This document shows positions 24,176-33,601 of a stretch of 64,000 nt of DNA, one piece after another. The stretch's first letter is position 1. Each line of letters begins with the position of its first letter. The notes beneath the pieces are model-generated. The model was not told the DNA's origin. It worked only from the letters and a program-made list of their open reading frames with translations, and searched no databases. This DNA is from Rickettsiales bacterium (GTDB lineage Bacteria; Pseudomonadota; Alphaproteobacteria; Rs-D84), in NCBI GenBank assembly GCA_031283185.1, contig JAITCH010000011.1, positions 1 to 64,000 of the forward strand, in the 5' to 3' direction. A program made the translations under genes and the position numbers.

Positions 24176-25363
24176 ATGGACAAGAAAAAACTTTTTCTTT
24201 GGTGTTTATATGACTATGCAAACTCAATAGTTTGGGGCAACTTTTTGCTTTATTTCACGCGTTGGATTGTGGTGTCGGGCGGGCTGTCCGATCTGGCGTT
24301 CAACTTCATATTCGTTATGTCTGCAATCATAATGCTGGTAATCGCGCCGCGCCTCGCCGCAAAAACCGACCGAGACGGAGGACTGGTCAAATACCTCTCA
24401 TATTCCACCATCGGTATGGGATTGTTCCTTGGGCTCGCCGCATTATTTCCTGTGTTTTCTTGGAACGCATATTTGGCGGCGTTGATGTTCTTTTTGGGCT
24501 TTACATTTTATCAAATGTCGTTTGTGTTTTTCAATCCGCTGCTGAATGATGTCGCGGATGCCAAGCATCGCGGACGCGCATCCGGCTGGACGCAATTCGC
24601 AAACGCGTCAGGTATGATGTGCGGGCTGGTTGTGTTCGCCCCACTTGCCCATACCGGGATCGGGGCATTGCTGCCATCCGTCATTGCATTCGTGTTATTA
24701 TCCCTGCCGATAATGCTGTTATACAAGGAAAATAATCGCGCCGTCCGGGATGCGGAACGCGGCAATGAAAAAATAGATTTTCGTAAATTTATGCGTTTAT
24801 TGTCTGTTCCGGGCGTTGCGGCGGCGATGCTTTCGTTCTTCTTTTTCCAAAATGCGAACGGCACTATGTCTAATAATCTGTCCATTTATACCAAGCAAGT
24901 TCTGGGCATTTCCACCGATATGCATATGCTGATTTTGATCGGAACAATGATTACAACCGCGCTTGGGTCGTTGGCTGGCGGGGTGATAACAGATAGGCTC
25001 GGTTCACGCAAAGTATTGATGTCGGGGCTTGGCGTATGGATGGTTATGCTGCCATTTTTTGCAGCGGCTAATGACTTTATGACGACATTCTTTATAACTT
25101 CAATTATGGGATTTTTCCTAGGCGTTTTCTGGGCGGCAAGCCGCGCATATACCAGTTCCGTTCTGCCACCAAAAGACTTGGCTTATGGATTTTCGTTTTA
25201 TACGATATTTGAGAGGTTTTCATCCATTTTAGGGCCGCTGGTCTGGGGATTATTGGTGTCGTTGGCAGGGTCATATAGATTGGCACTTGGGTCGCTGTCG
25301 GTGTTTGCATTATTGGGATTGATGTCGCTATTTGTCCGAACTGGTAAAAAGCCCGCCGTTTGA
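24176..25363 (+). CDS. MFS transporter, UMF1 (Atg22-like) family
   Basis: An integral membrane protein of 395 residues with about twelve hydrophobic helices. The N-terminus LFLWCLYDYANSIVWGNF is the typical start of the UMF1 family, related to the fungal vacuolar amino-acid effluxer Atg22. Its substrate is unknown; the family members in bacteria are uncharacterised. It begins three bases after dnaQ, so the two probably share a transcript. An inter-domain loop near residues 180-200 is charged, as usual for MFS proteins. Confidence 0.82.
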   Translation: MDKKKLFLWCLYDYANSIVWGNFLLYFTRWIVVSGGLSDLAFNFIFVMSAIIMLVIAPRLAAKTDRDGGLVKYLSYSTIGMGLFLGLAALFPVFSWNAYLAALMFFLGFTFYQMSFVFFNPLLNDVADAKHRGRASGWTQFANASGMMCGLVVFAPLAHTGIGALLPSVIAFVLLSLPIMLLYKENNRAVRDAERGNEKIDFRKFMRLLSVPGVAAAMLSFFFFQNANGTMSNNLSIYTKQVLGISTDMHMLILIGTMITTALGSLAGGVITDRLGSRKVLMSGLGVWMVMLPFFAAANDFMTTFFITSIMGFFLGVFWAASRAYTSSVLPPKDLAYGFSFYTIFERFSSILGPLVWGLLVSLAGSYRLALGSLSVFALLGLMSLFVRTGKKPAV

Positions 25364-25394
25364 ATTTCATCCCATTTTATGATATGATTAGTGT

Positions 25395-25922
25395 ATGGCG
25401 CGATACGATTCTTCCACTTCATTGTTATATTGTCCGTCCGCTTTGACGGATAATAAAAGTCTATATATAGAGGCGCGCAAAGCCGTTTATGCCGATTCGG
25501 GATTAATGCCCAAGGTGGTTTCTGAAACAACTGATATATCAGACTTGCCGCCGGATGCGATTTTTTATTATCCGATTATGACGGCCAGCCGCCATTGGTG
25601 GCTGAACTTGGTGGGCGCGGATAATGTGCGGATGGTGGACAAGATTTCGGTTTCCGCAGATTGTCAGTTGGCTGTAATCCGTAATGTCTGCCCGGACGCG
25701 GAACTTAAAAAGCAAGGCGCGAAGAATTTAAGCGTTGGCGAAGTGAATCTTGCCAGCGCATTTTTCAAGGTTGTTTCTAAAAAACTGGGCTGCGTGCAGG
25801 ATATGGTGGCGACTTCGGCCGGGTCGGTTATGATATTGTTCCAGGGGCTCAGCGAAAAGAAATTAAGCGATGCGTTATTAGATACCGGCAATAAGTATTA
25901 TGGAATTATCGGGTCGTATTAA
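25395..25922 (+). CDS. Hypothetical protein
   Basis: A 175-residue protein of mixed alpha/beta composition. No known domain is recognised. It has four cysteines and no signal peptide or TM segment, so it is likely cytoplasmic. It has its own start 31 bases after the MFS gene and the tRNA-Gln gene is next. The reading frame is long and free of repeats, so it is probably real. Confidence 0.55.
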   Translation: MARYDSSTSLLYCPSALTDNKSLYIEARKAVYADSGLMPKVVSETTDISDLPPDAIFYYPIMTASRHWWLNLVGADNVRMVDKISVSADCQLAVIRNVCPDAELKKQGAKNLSVGEVNLASAFFKVVSKKLGCVQDMVATSAGSVMILFQGLSEKKLSDALLDTGNKYYGIIGSY

Positions 25923-25941
25923 AGACCTGAACATTATCAAT

Positions 25942-25969
25942 TTGATTTTTTAGACTTTTGATATATAAT
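25942..25969 (+). promoter_or_regulatory. Promoter of tRNA-Gln
   Basis: TTGATT (-35, 25942-25947) and TATAAT (-10, 25964-25969) with 16 bases between; the tRNA begins 10 bases after the -10 box. Confidence 0.6.
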
Positions 25970-25979
25970 GCCCGGGATT

Positions 25980-26053
25980 TGGGGTATCGTCTAATGGCAG
26001 GACAAGAGATTTTGGTTCTCTTTATCGGGGTTCGAGTCCCTGTGCCCCAACCA
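25980..26053 (+). tRNA. tRNA-Gln (TTG)
   Basis: A full cloverleaf is readable: acceptor TGGGGTA with TGCCCCA, a D-arm, anticodon stem AGAGA/TCTCT around loop TTTTGGT (anticodon TTG), T-arm with TTCGAGT, discriminator A and encoded CCA. The tRNA is one of the substrates of the GatCAB enzyme encoded upstream. Confidence 0.95.
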
Positions 26054-26181
26054 CCATTTTTGTCCGAACGAAGTGAGGATTAAAAAAATGAGTGCCGCGG
26101 CGAAGCGAAGCCGGGCAGGTTCAAAGTAAATTATTCAGGATATTGATTAAAAAACTTTTTGCCCGTTGATTCCGTGTTCTT

Positions 26182-27747
26182 TTATGCTGCAAGTTGGACC
26201 AATTCGCTATTTTGATGTGTTCTCAGCAGTTTATCTGAATAATCCGGCACAATTATATCATTTAGTATTTTCAACACTTCCATAGGGTGTTTCACATTCT
26301 CTTGTGCGACACCGCAATTGATTTTATAAACTCGGTTTTCTGATTCCGACTTCTCTAAAAGTTTTATAATTTTATTATTCGGAGAATAATTAACAATCGG
26401 CAAACTTTTGATGGTTTCAAGCGACAAAGTCATCCCGCCGTCCCGAATTCGCCACCACCAATATAAAAGTGAACTATTCAGTAATCCATAAGCAAAATCC
26501 AAATCATTTTGATTCTTGAAATACAATGTCTTCAATGAACTTCGTTGGACTGATTTTTTTAAGGCCGGAATAAAATATCTTGGGCTGGACGGAATATATA
26601 AAACAAATGATGTTTCTTTGTCTGACAGCAAATCTCCAAGAACTTTCGTTTTGTCCAAAGCATTGAAGACGGGCTCTAAAACCTTATTCACTTTCGGAAA
26701 GTATTCCGGAGTCAGTTTGGCTTCTGATAAAAACAAATCCAAAGATTCCAACATTTGTTTTCGTTCGTTAGTCTTCCAACGAAGCAATGATGTTATGCGA
26801 TGAATTGCCGGATGCGGTAAGGCTACAATTATAGATGCGCGGACGCTGTTCGCAGTGTTGGTATTTTGGCTTCCAAATTTTATTCCGTGAAAAATAGTAT
26901 CAGGAACATTATCAAAGTTATAGATGGTTAGATTATTAAACCTGTCTAATAATAGTTTTCTTAAAGAATAAAATTTCGCGGCATTCGTAAAAGATTGTGG
27001 CGTTATGCTGATAAAGCCTTTGCTGGTTTTTATTATGTTTTCAAGAAAATACGCATAAAGATCCGTGCATTTTGCGGTTTCAAAACTAGGATTCTCGTCA
27101 GTCGCTAAATACGGGGGGTTCACAATAACAAAATCATGCTGTGGAATTAAATTTAGGCTGTTGTCTAAAAATAATGAATCGTTGCCAGAATCCGCAACCG
27201 ATATAAAATCAAAGACCTTGAAATTATCCTTTATTGTATTAAATAAATTTTCATCGTCCCGTTGAAATGATATTGTGAACAGCACGCGGGCTATGAATAA
27301 TGCCAATTCATCTGTGTCTGACAGAATTAAATTATTTATTAGGAATTTTTCTTTGTCCGATTGAAATTTAATCAAATGCCACGATAAATTGCCGATGCCG
27401 GAACACGGATCAAGCCATATTCCGGTTTCAAATTTGGAACTTTGTTTTGCCATAAGTTCTGCCACATCGTCCGGGGTAAAAAATTGTCCGTTATTCTGAC
27501 GGCTGGTTCGATTATCATAACTTAGGCTGTATTCATATAAGACGCTTATTTCACCTATGGATAATTCGCTTAGCAAATCGGTATCCAGGAAATTAGCATT
27601 CTTAAATTTATCGTCATTCAATATATATAAAAATTGTTTTTTGTTCCGCAAATGCGTAGCCAATATGTCAATCCACGCGCCATTAATTCCACGCGCTTTC
27701 AGCAAGGACATTAAATTTTCAGAATCAAAGTTCAGCAGGTGGCACAT
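26182..27747 (-). CDS. N6-adenine DNA methyltransferase of a restriction-modification system
   Basis: A 521-residue gamma-class adenine methyltransferase. An RQNNGQFFTPDDVAELM segment (residues 83-99) precedes the SAM-binding motif I DPCSGIGN (113-120) and the catalytic motif IV NPPY (210-213). The C-terminal 250 residues, with an LLRWKTNERK and a WWWRIRDGG part, are the likely target-recognition domain, as in Eco57I-like methylases. It begins one base before the stop end of the upstream endonuclease gene and must be translated in concert with it. Its recognition sequence cannot be told from sequence alone. Confidence 0.87.
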   Translation of the reverse strand: MCHLLNFDSENLMSLLKARGINGAWIDILATHLRNKKQFLYILNDDKFKNANFLDTDLLSELSIGEISVLYEYSLSYDNRTSRQNNGQFFTPDDVAELMAKQSSKFETGIWLDPCSGIGNLSWHLIKFQSDKEKFLINNLILSDTDELALFIARVLFTISFQRDDENLFNTIKDNFKVFDFISVADSGNDSLFLDNSLNLIPQHDFVIVNPPYLATDENPSFETAKCTDLYAYFLENIIKTSKGFISITPQSFTNAAKFYSLRKLLLDRFNNLTIYNFDNVPDTIFHGIKFGSQNTNTANSVRASIIVALPHPAIHRITSLLRWKTNERKQMLESLDLFLSEAKLTPEYFPKVNKVLEPVFNALDKTKVLGDLLSDKETSFVLYIPSSPRYFIPALKKSVQRSSLKTLYFKNQNDLDFAYGLLNSSLLYWWWRIRDGGMTLSLETIKSLPIVNYSPNNKIIKLLEKSESENRVYKINCGVAQENVKHPMEVLKILNDIIVPDYSDKLLRTHQNSELVQLAA

Positions 27748-27748
27748 A

Positions 27749-28381
27749 TCAAAACACCACCTTGGTTATTTTTATGTCGTTATTATCTAAATTAAATCCG
27801 TATTTATCTGGGCGGGGCGCGCCATTTGAATTTCGCCCTTGGCGCAAGATGTCTAAATTGGGCAGATCTTTTTCCGATAATATAACAAAAATAATTTCTT
27901 TTAACTCTGCCGCGGTTTTACGAAGTCTTGAATTTGTAGTGCGGGATTCGCGTTCTATTTCATAATCGGATTTTCCACCCTTTAATTCCGTATGCCATTT
28001 TTGGAAACTGCGGTCGTGGTCATTATATTCTATATCGCAATTTGCAACAATCTCACCATGAAAGCCGTGTTTTTTAATTGATTCGCGCATAGATTCGCAA
28101 TCGTTTAATTGAATGATGCGTCCGGCATTGGCGGCGTGCGCCTTCAAGTCCCAATTAAAAGTCCTGAATAAATCAAAAGTTGTTGTTCCGTATTTTTCGC
28201 CAGGGAATTGAAATTGTTTGCTTAAAATTTCCCGGCATAACAATTCAAAATAAAAACCGAACCATTCCATCTGCCGCCATTGAAAATCTGCTTTCTTCAT
28301 TTCCAGAATAGATTTTCGGGCATCCCAGACGGGATTTATCTTTTTCAATAACTCTTGCAAGATTTCCAAATCTGTTTTCAT
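27749..28381 (-). CDS. Restriction endonuclease, PD-(D/E)xK type
   Basis: A protein of about 210 residues placed immediately before a DNA methyltransferase gene, so it is called the cognate endonuclease. It contains TTFDLF and a following WDLKAH, which together suit the Asp...Asp-x-Lys active site of the PD-(D/E)xK superfamily, then a charged KWHTELKGGKSDYEIE stretch. The start at 28381 (MKTDLEIL) is preferred; the frame can be extended upstream, but that part is encoded by repeat R3 and is not reliable (28393 is an alternative start). Confidence 0.65.
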   Translation of the reverse strand: MKTDLEILQELLKKINPVWDARKSILEMKKADFQWRQMEWFGFYFELLCREILSKQFQFPGEKYGTTTFDLFRTFNWDLKAHAANAGRIIQLNDCESMRESIKKHGFHGEIVANCDIEYNDHDRSFQKWHTELKGGKSDYEIERESRTTNSRLRKTAAELKEIIFVILSEKDLPNLDILRQGRNSNGAPRPDKYGFNLDNNDIKITKVVF

Positions 28382-28437
28382 GATGCGAATCATACGAAAT
28401 TTGGATGGACAAATCAAGACTAATGCGATTGGGGGGA

Positions 28438-28484
28438 AGGGGGATTTGCCCCGGCAAATCAAAAGGCCGGGGGGGGCAAATCAC
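28438..28484 (-). repeat. R3 palindromic repeat
   Basis: Reverse orientation copy of GGGATTTGCCCC...CCGGGGCAAATC with a G-rich interruption. It lies between the endonuclease gene and the next small gene. Confidence 0.75.
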
Positions 28485-28491
28485 GGCACTA

Positions 28492-28806
28492 TTACATCAG
28501 CCTAATACATTCAACTATTTTGCGGGATTCTACGACTTGAAGTTTGCCGGTTGTGCCTGCATCCATATCCGCGCCGGGCAATTCGCAATCAAGTCCCGCC
28601 ATTCCATAAGCCCGCTTTGAATCTATACATTCTTCGCCATATTCATAAGATTCGTCCGGACATTGGCCGACCAGTTCAGGATTTTCCATATCGTATGCGG
28701 AACACGCGCCGTCTTCGCACAGGACTTGTTCTTCGGCATTCAGCATTTCAGCGGTTGCGGCAACGCCTGCGAATAAAAACGATGCGATGAATAGATATTT
28801 TTTCAT
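28492..28806 (-). CDS. Small secreted Cys-containing protein
   Basis: A 104-residue protein with a clear signal peptide (residues 1-19, ending AATA). The mature part has six cysteines in acidic surroundings, as in LCEDGACSAYDMENPELVGQC, so it probably folds with disulfides in the periplasm or outside. No domain is recognised. The cysteine-rich, acidic composition resembles the larger family members at 7549 and 36488, but the conserved C-terminal domain is missing. Confidence 0.62.
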   Translation of the reverse strand: MKKYLFIASFLFAGVAATAEMLNAEEQVLCEDGACSAYDMENPELVGQCPDESYEYGEECIDSKRAYGMAGLDCELPGADMDAGTTGKLQVVESRKIVECIRLM

Positions 28807-28879
28807 AATTTACCCTTTTGGTTGTTAGGGAAATTATGAATTATTTTTTGGAAATTTTTGATAGGTATGATGTCAAATG

Positions 28880-28966
28880 CAGGATTTGCCGGGGCAAATC
28901 CCAGAATTAATGTCGAACCACCCCGTCCGCTTCGCGTCCACCCCGCCACCCTTGGCGGGGAATTAG
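28880..28966 (+). repeat. Short R3 and R4 copies
   Basis: GGATTTGCCGGGGCAAATCCC (R3 core without the inner part) is followed by AACCACCCCGTCCGCTTCGCG... CTTGGCGGGGAATTA (R4 half). No gene in this stretch. Confidence 0.75.
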
Positions 28967-28970
28967 TGGC

Positions 28971-29684
28971 TTACACACCGGCAAAAACTTTCTGCACATC
29001 GTCCAGGTCTTCTAACGATTCAATTAATTTATCAACCTTGGCCATATCATCGTCTGACAATTCCACGGGCGCGGTCGGCAGCCAGGTAAGTTCCGCCTTT
29101 TCCGCTTCACCGAATTTTTTCTGTAATGCCGTCATCGCGGGCATAAAGTTTTCGGTCGCGGTCGTTATGATATATGCTTCGTCATCGCTTGCATCCAAAT
29201 CGTCAGCCCCTGCATCAATGACCGCCTCGAACATTGCGTCTTCTGATGCCGTGGATTTTTTATAAACGATCATTCCGACACGATTGAACATAAAGGCGAC
29301 GCTGCCGGATTCGCCCATATTCCCGCCGTTTTTTTGGAAGACATTACGGACTTCGGGAACGGTGCGGCGCGGGTTGTCGGTCATAGCCTCTACGATTATT
29401 GGAACTTTGGCGGGGCCATAGCCTTCATAGCGAACGGATTCGTAATTTTCGCCGCCTGCTGCGCTGCCCTTGTCCATAGCGCGTTTGATATTGTCGTTCG
29501 GCATATTTAATTTGCGCGCTTGAATTATAGCAAGGCGAAGTCGCGGATTATTTTCCGGCGCGGGATCGCCGAGTTTTGTAGCCATAGTAATTTCGCGGGC
29601 GAGTTTTGTGAACTGCCCAGCCTTGGCGGCGTCTTGCGCGCCCTTGCGGTGCATTATATTATGCCATTTGGAATGTCCTGACAT
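28971..29684 (-). CDS. yebC: YebC/PmpR family regulatory protein
   Basis: A 237-residue member of the TACO1/YebC family, DNA- or ribosome-associated proteins now tied to translation of polyproline stretches. The opening MSGHSKWHNIMHRKGAQDAAK is the family signature, followed by NPRLRLAI, ARKLNMPNDNIKRA and GYGPAKVPIIVEAMTDN. Complete in length. In many bacteria yebC lies with ruvCAB; here ruvA is next, divergently, while ruvB and ruvC are not in the window. Confidence 0.93.
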   Translation of the reverse strand: MSGHSKWHNIMHRKGAQDAAKAGQFTKLAREITMATKLGDPAPENNPRLRLAIIQARKLNMPNDNIKRAMDKGSAAGGENYESVRYEGYGPAKVPIIVEAMTDNPRRTVPEVRNVFQKNGGNMGESGSVAFMFNRVGMIVYKKSTASEDAMFEAVIDAGADDLDASDDEAYIITTATENFMPAMTALQKKFGEAEKAELTWLPTAPVELSDDDMAKVDKLIESLEDLDDVQKVFAGV

Positions 29685-29706
29685 ATTTTTCTTCCTTTTG
29701 TAATTT

Positions 29707-29744
29707 ATTAGTCATTGCCCGGCTTGACCGGGCAATCCCGGCAA
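29707..29744 (+). repeat. R1 palindrome in the ruvA leader
   Basis: Core ATTGCCCGGCTTGACCGGGCAAT at 29714-29736, ending 24 bases before the ruvA start. It would be part of the ruvA mRNA leader as a hairpin. Confidence 0.85.
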
Positions 29745-29759
29745 CATATAATATACACT

Positions 29760-30344
29760 ATGATTGGAAAAATTCAAGGTCTTCTCGATTCGGTTGTGGA
29801 TAACGCCGCTATTGTTATGGCGGGCGGTGTCGGATACAGGGTTTTTATGGCGACAAACGCATTGGCGGCGTTAAAGGTCGGCGCGCCTGCGACACTTTGG
29901 ATTGAAACCCATGTGCGCGAAGATCATATACATTTATATGGATTCCCGTCTAATGATGATTTGAATATGTTTAATATGCTGACATTGGTGCAGGGTGTTG
30001 GGCCGAAAGTCGCGCTTGCGATAATGGGAACATTGCCGACCGGGGCGATAATCCGGGCGATTGCCACGGGGGACAAGGCGAGTTTGACCGCCGCGCCCGG
30101 CGTAGGCGGCAAGGTTGCAGAGCGGATGATTACGGAATTGAAGTCCAAGATAAAGGGCATTTCGGCAAACGCATTGCCAGAATTGGAAGGCGCGCCAACT
30201 GGGATTTTTGCGGACGCGGCGTTGGCATTAGATGGATTGGGATATAAAAGGGCGGCGATACTGCCCGCACTCAGGAAAATTTTAGAAGACAATCCGGCAT
30301 TACCATTGGATCAGGTTATTACTAGTGCGTTGAAGGTATTGTGA
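29760..30344 (+). CDS. ruvA: Holliday junction ATP-dependent helicase subunit RuvA
   Basis: Binds four-way junctions and loads RuvB. About 194 residues: OB-fold domain from MIGKIQGLLDSV, helix-hairpin-helix motifs around VQGVGPKVALAIMGTLP and AAPGVGGKVAERMITELK, and a short domain III at the end that contacts RuvB. The longer frame from 29715 is the translated R1 repeat and is rejected. ruvB and ruvC are not adjacent, which differs from the usual ruvCAB order. Confidence 0.92.
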   Translation: MIGKIQGLLDSVVDNAAIVMAGGVGYRVFMATNALAALKVGAPATLWIETHVREDHIHLYGFPSNDDLNMFNMLTLVQGVGPKVALAIMGTLPTGAIIRAIATGDKASLTAAPGVGGKVAERMITELKSKIKGISANALPELEGAPTGIFADAALALDGLGYKRAAILPALRKILEDNPALPLDQVITSALKVL

Positions 30345-30346
30345 TA

Positions 30347-30464
30347 AAATTCCCCTCCGGTGGAGGGGTGGACGGCGCAGCCGGACGGGGTGGGTCTGCG
30401 TTTTGTATAAAGGGTAGACCCACCTCCCGGGCTTCGCCCGGACTCCTCCATCGGAGGAGAATTA
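30347..30464 (+). repeat. R4 repeat, full copy
   Basis: Starts AATTCCCCTCCGGTGGAGGGG, centre GTAGACCCACCTCCCGGGCTTCGCCCGG, ends CTCCTCCATCGGAGGAGAATTA. Both ends are hairpins (cccctcc/ggagggg and ctcctcc/ggaggag), joined by a GC-rich middle. Confidence 0.85.
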
Positions 30465-30481
30465 TAATGGATAAATTCCCC

Positions 30482-30510
30482 TTAAAAAAAAGCCGATTTT
30501 ATGATATAAT
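30482..30510 (+). promoter_or_regulatory. Putative promoter of the outer-membrane protein gene
   Basis: TATAAT at 30505-30510 with a weak -35 TTAAAA 17 bases upstream; the start codon is 27 bases further on. Confidence 0.4.
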
Positions 30511-30536
30511 GGTTTTAAGTTTAGGAAACCACGACT

Positions 30537-31532
30537 ATGAAACTACTTAAAATTATGCTTGGCGCATTGGTTGCACTTGGCGCGACAAATGCAAATGCGA
30601 ATTGGTCTTATTTACAGGATAAGGACGATGGCGCGCGCTTTTATATATCCGTCAAGGGCGGACTGGCGCAAAGTTTCGGCGGGAAAACACAAGATGCAAT
30701 GGGCGATATGATCTATCTCTTTTATCCGCCCGAAGACCTAATACCAGCCGGAACTTATGCCGCAGTATTAATGACCGAAAAAGAATGTCGTGAGTATGGC
30801 AATAGTCTAGTGTCCAACGGCGGACTGGCGGCATCCGGCTGTTATCCCCTTGGATATGTTCCGCTCGGCGATATAACAAAGCAGTTCGAGGTTCGCACAT
30901 TAAGCACAAATCTCGCCGCGGGATTTGTTCTGCCGAATTCCCCGCAGGTTCGTATGGAATTGTCTTGGGATCATTTATCCGAATCCCGTTATGACACATC
31001 TCCGCTTTTCACCGGAGTAGAAGGCGAGTTCATAATTTGGGACGGGACAAACGACCCTGATATTGTCCCGGCAGTTGTTCCGTATTCGGGTTCAATCGCC
31101 TCATCGGTTTCCAGCGATATAGTGATGATGATGATGTATTATGATTTCTTTGACGGAATGTCAAAGCCACAAAAGACCATCATTCCATATATTGGCGCGG
31201 GATTCGGACTTGCGACCAGTCAAGTGCAAATGACCCTTGGCGATTCCAATGGGGTATTTTATGAAACGGGTTCGTTTGATCCTTATTTTGATTCGACGAA
31301 TGGATTCCCGCCAAGCAGTTCCAGTTCTCAGGGATTGGCGGTTGCCGGCGCGCTTGGGTTTTCATATGGATTGGTAGAGCACGCATTTATGGATGTAGGG
31401 GTCAAGGCAATATACGCAAACAAAATTAATTGGACATTGATTAATACGGATAACGGAATGGAAAAAAATATCATATCCGCTGGTCCGATGATCTACGGCA
31501 TCTTCAACATCGGATTTAGATTCGAGTTTTAA
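30537..31532 (+). CDS. Outer-membrane beta-barrel protein
   Basis: A 331-residue protein with a signal peptide (residues 1-21, ANA-N cut) and alternating short hydrophobic strands. It ends in FRFEF, the aromatic C-terminus required for BAM-mediated insertion. Segments such as FYISVKGGLAQSFGG and PYIGAGFGLATSQ are typical of Opa/P44-type porins and surface antigens in alphaproteobacteria. Long loops rich in Ser and Gly lie between the strands. It could be a surface antigen or an adhesin; its substrate is unknown. Confidence 0.78.
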   Translation: MKLLKIMLGALVALGATNANANWSYLQDKDDGARFYISVKGGLAQSFGGKTQDAMGDMIYLFYPPEDLIPAGTYAAVLMTEKECREYGNSLVSNGGLAASGCYPLGYVPLGDITKQFEVRTLSTNLAAGFVLPNSPQVRMELSWDHLSESRYDTSPLFTGVEGEFIIWDGTNDPDIVPAVVPYSGSIASSVSSDIVMMMMYYDFFDGMSKPQKTIIPYIGAGFGLATSQVQMTLGDSNGVFYETGSFDPYFDSTNGFPPSSSSSQGLAVAGALGFSYGLVEHAFMDVGVKAIYANKINWTLINTDNGMEKNIISAGPMIYGIFNIGFRFEF

Positions 31533-31559
31533 TTAAAGCCTCGCCCGGTCGTTATGGCA

Positions 31560-33533
31560 TTACTCCAAATACAATAAATCTTCCTGCAAACTTTTGATCC
31601 GATCGCGCGTCTCGCCCGCTTTCTCAAATTCTAAATCTTCCGCAAACTTTTTCATCTGCTTGGTTAATGCCGCAATCTCTTTCTTTATATCAGTCGGATC
31701 CAGCGCACCCTTATTGGTATAAATATACTGCGTCTTTTTCCTATCCTTTATATCTTCCCCGACCTTATCAAATACATTTTTCATAATGGTCTTCGGAACA
31801 ATCCCGTGTTTTTTATTATAAGCCTCCTGCTTTGCCCGCCGCCTACTCGTCTCGCCTAATGCCTCTTCCATACTTTTCGTAATTCTATCGGCATATAAAA
31901 TAACCCGGCCATTTGCATTTCTAGCCGCGCGACCAATGGTCTGTATTAAGGATCTCGCCGACCTTAAAAATCCCTCTTTATCCGCATCCATTATCGCAAC
32001 CAATTCGCATTCGGGAATATCCAACCCTTCGCGGAGCAAATTTATCCCGACCAAGACATCAAACATTCCGGCGCGGAGTTGCCTTATCAACTCTATCCTT
32101 TCCAGCGTCTCAACATCCGAATGAAGATACCTTGCCCTCACCCCATTTTCGGTTAAATACTCCGTCAACTGCTCTGCCATTTTCTTCGTTAATGTAGTTA
32201 TCAAAACCCGGCCTTTTTGCGTTTTACACCGGGATAAAATATCATCAACTTGATTCTCGGTCGGACGAATTTCACACTCCGGGTCAAGAAGTCCAGTCGG
32301 CCTAATAACCTGCTCTGCCACTATCCCTTTTGACAGCCCAATTTCATAATCATTCGGGGTCGCCGAAACATAAATCGTATCCGGGCGGATTTTATCCCAT
32401 TCTTCGAACTGCAAGGGCCGATTATCCATTGCCGATGGCAGTCGAAAACCATAATCCACCAATGTCTGCTTGCGCGATCTATCCCCTTTATACATCGCCC
32501 CAATTTGCGGAACGCTGACATGCGATTCGTCTATAAATAAAATCGCGTCCGGCGGCAAATACTCAAACAAGGTCGGCGGCGGCTCTCCCGGCGCGCGTCC
32601 CGACAAGAACCTGGAATAGTTTTCAATCCCCTTACAGGTTCCGGTCGCCGACATCATTTCCAAATCAAAATTCGTCCGTTCGCGCAATCTCTGTTCTTCT
32701 AAAAACTTCTTCTCGTCCTTAAAGAAATTAAGGCGGTCTTCCAATTCCGTTCTTATGGCTTTAATAGCATCCGTAATAATATGGCTTTCAGTCGCATAAT
32801 GGCTATTCGGATAAATAGAAATATGCTGAACCTCCGCAAGTGTCTTGCCAGTCAAACTATCAATTTCCAAAATGCTTTCAATTTCATCTCCAAAGAATGA
32901 CAGCCTTATAACCCTATCTTCCGAATGCGGAGGGAATATCTGCACGGCATCGCCTGACACCATAAAGTCGCCCCGAGAAAACCCTATATCATTTCTTTTA
33001 TATTGCAATGCAACCAATCCCAATAACATTTCCGGCAAGGCAATTTTCTGCCCTACGCTAAACGACCGGCACATAGTCTTATATTCCTCTGGATCGCCCA
33101 AACCATAAATGGAAGAAACCGAAGACACCACTATCGTATCTCTAAACTCCAACAACGACCTGGTCGCCGAATGCCGCATCCGCTCCAACTGGTCGTTGAT
33201 CGCCGCGTCCTTATCTATATATGTATCGGTTGTCGGCACATAAGCCTCGGGCTGATAATAATCATAATAAGAAACAAAATACTCCACATGATTGTTCGGA
33301 AAAAACGCCTTCATTTCCGTGAATAACTGCGCCGCCAAAATTTTATTCGGTGCCATAATAATGGCAGGCCGCCCAAGGTTGGCAATAACATTCGCCATAG
33401 TGAATGTCTTACCCGAACCCGTCACGCCAAGCAGCGTCTGATCACGGCGACCCGATTTCAACCCTTCGGTCAATTCCCGAATGGCGGCAGGCTGATCTCC
33501 CATAGGCAAAAAATCCGATTTAAGATTGAACAA
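31560..33533 (-). CDS. uvrB: UvrABC excinuclease subunit B
   Basis: Damage-verifying helicase-like subunit of nucleotide-excision repair. 657 residues with Walker [15 protein letters not shown] near residue 38, the beta-hairpin region [21 protein letters not shown], helicase motif [29 protein letters not shown], and the final UVR domain that binds UvrC. The start codon is TTG, preceded by AAGGAAG; an in-frame stop lies directly before it, so no longer form is possible. Confidence 0.95.
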   Translation of the reverse strand: MFNLKSDFLPMGDQPAAIRELTEGLKSGRRDQTLLGVTGSGKTFTMANVIANLGRPAIIMAPNKILAAQLFTEMKAFFPNNHVEYFVSYYDYYQPEAYVPTTDTYIDKDAAINDQLERMRHSATRSLLEFRDTIVVSSVSSIYGLGDPEEYKTMCRSFSVGQKIALPEMLLGLVALQYKRNDIGFSRGDFMVSGDAVQIFPPHSEDRVIRLSFFGDEIESILEIDSLTGKTLAEVQHISIYPNSHYATESHIITDAIKAIRTELEDRLNFFKDEKKFLEEQRLRERTNFDLEMMSATGTCKGIENYSRFLSGRAPGEPPPTLFEYLPPDAILFIDESHVSVPQIGAMYKGDRSRKQTLVDYGFRLPSAMDNRPLQFEEWDKIRPDTIYVSATPNDYEIGLSKGIVAEQVIRPTGLLDPECEIRPTENQVDDILSRCKTQKGRVLITTLTKKMAEQLTEYLTENGVRARYLHSDVETLERIELIRQLRAGMFDVLVGINLLREGLDIPECELVAIMDADKEGFLRSARSLIQTIGRAARNANGRVILYADRITKSMEEALGETSRRRAKQEAYNKKHGIVPKTIMKNVFDKVGEDIKDRKKTQYIYTNKGALDPTDIKKEIAALTKQMKKFAEDLEFEKAGETRDRIKSLQEDLLYLE

Positions 33534-33547
33534 TCACGCTTCCTTAT

Positions 33548-33576
33548 TTGTTCCCCCTATAATAATGTGTTATAAT
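33548..33576 (+). promoter_or_regulatory. Promoter of the AsmA-like gene
   Basis: TTGTTC (-35) and TATAAT (-10, 33571-33576) with 17 bases between, followed by the ribosome-binding site GGGAGAGG before the ATG at 33602. Confidence 0.5.
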
Positions 33577-33601
33577 CATAAATCAAGGGAGAGGGCACAA
33601 A

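Noticed and set aside
29715-29759. Longer RuvA start
   Set aside because: The extra codons are the R1 repeat; the family start MIGKIQG is at 29760.
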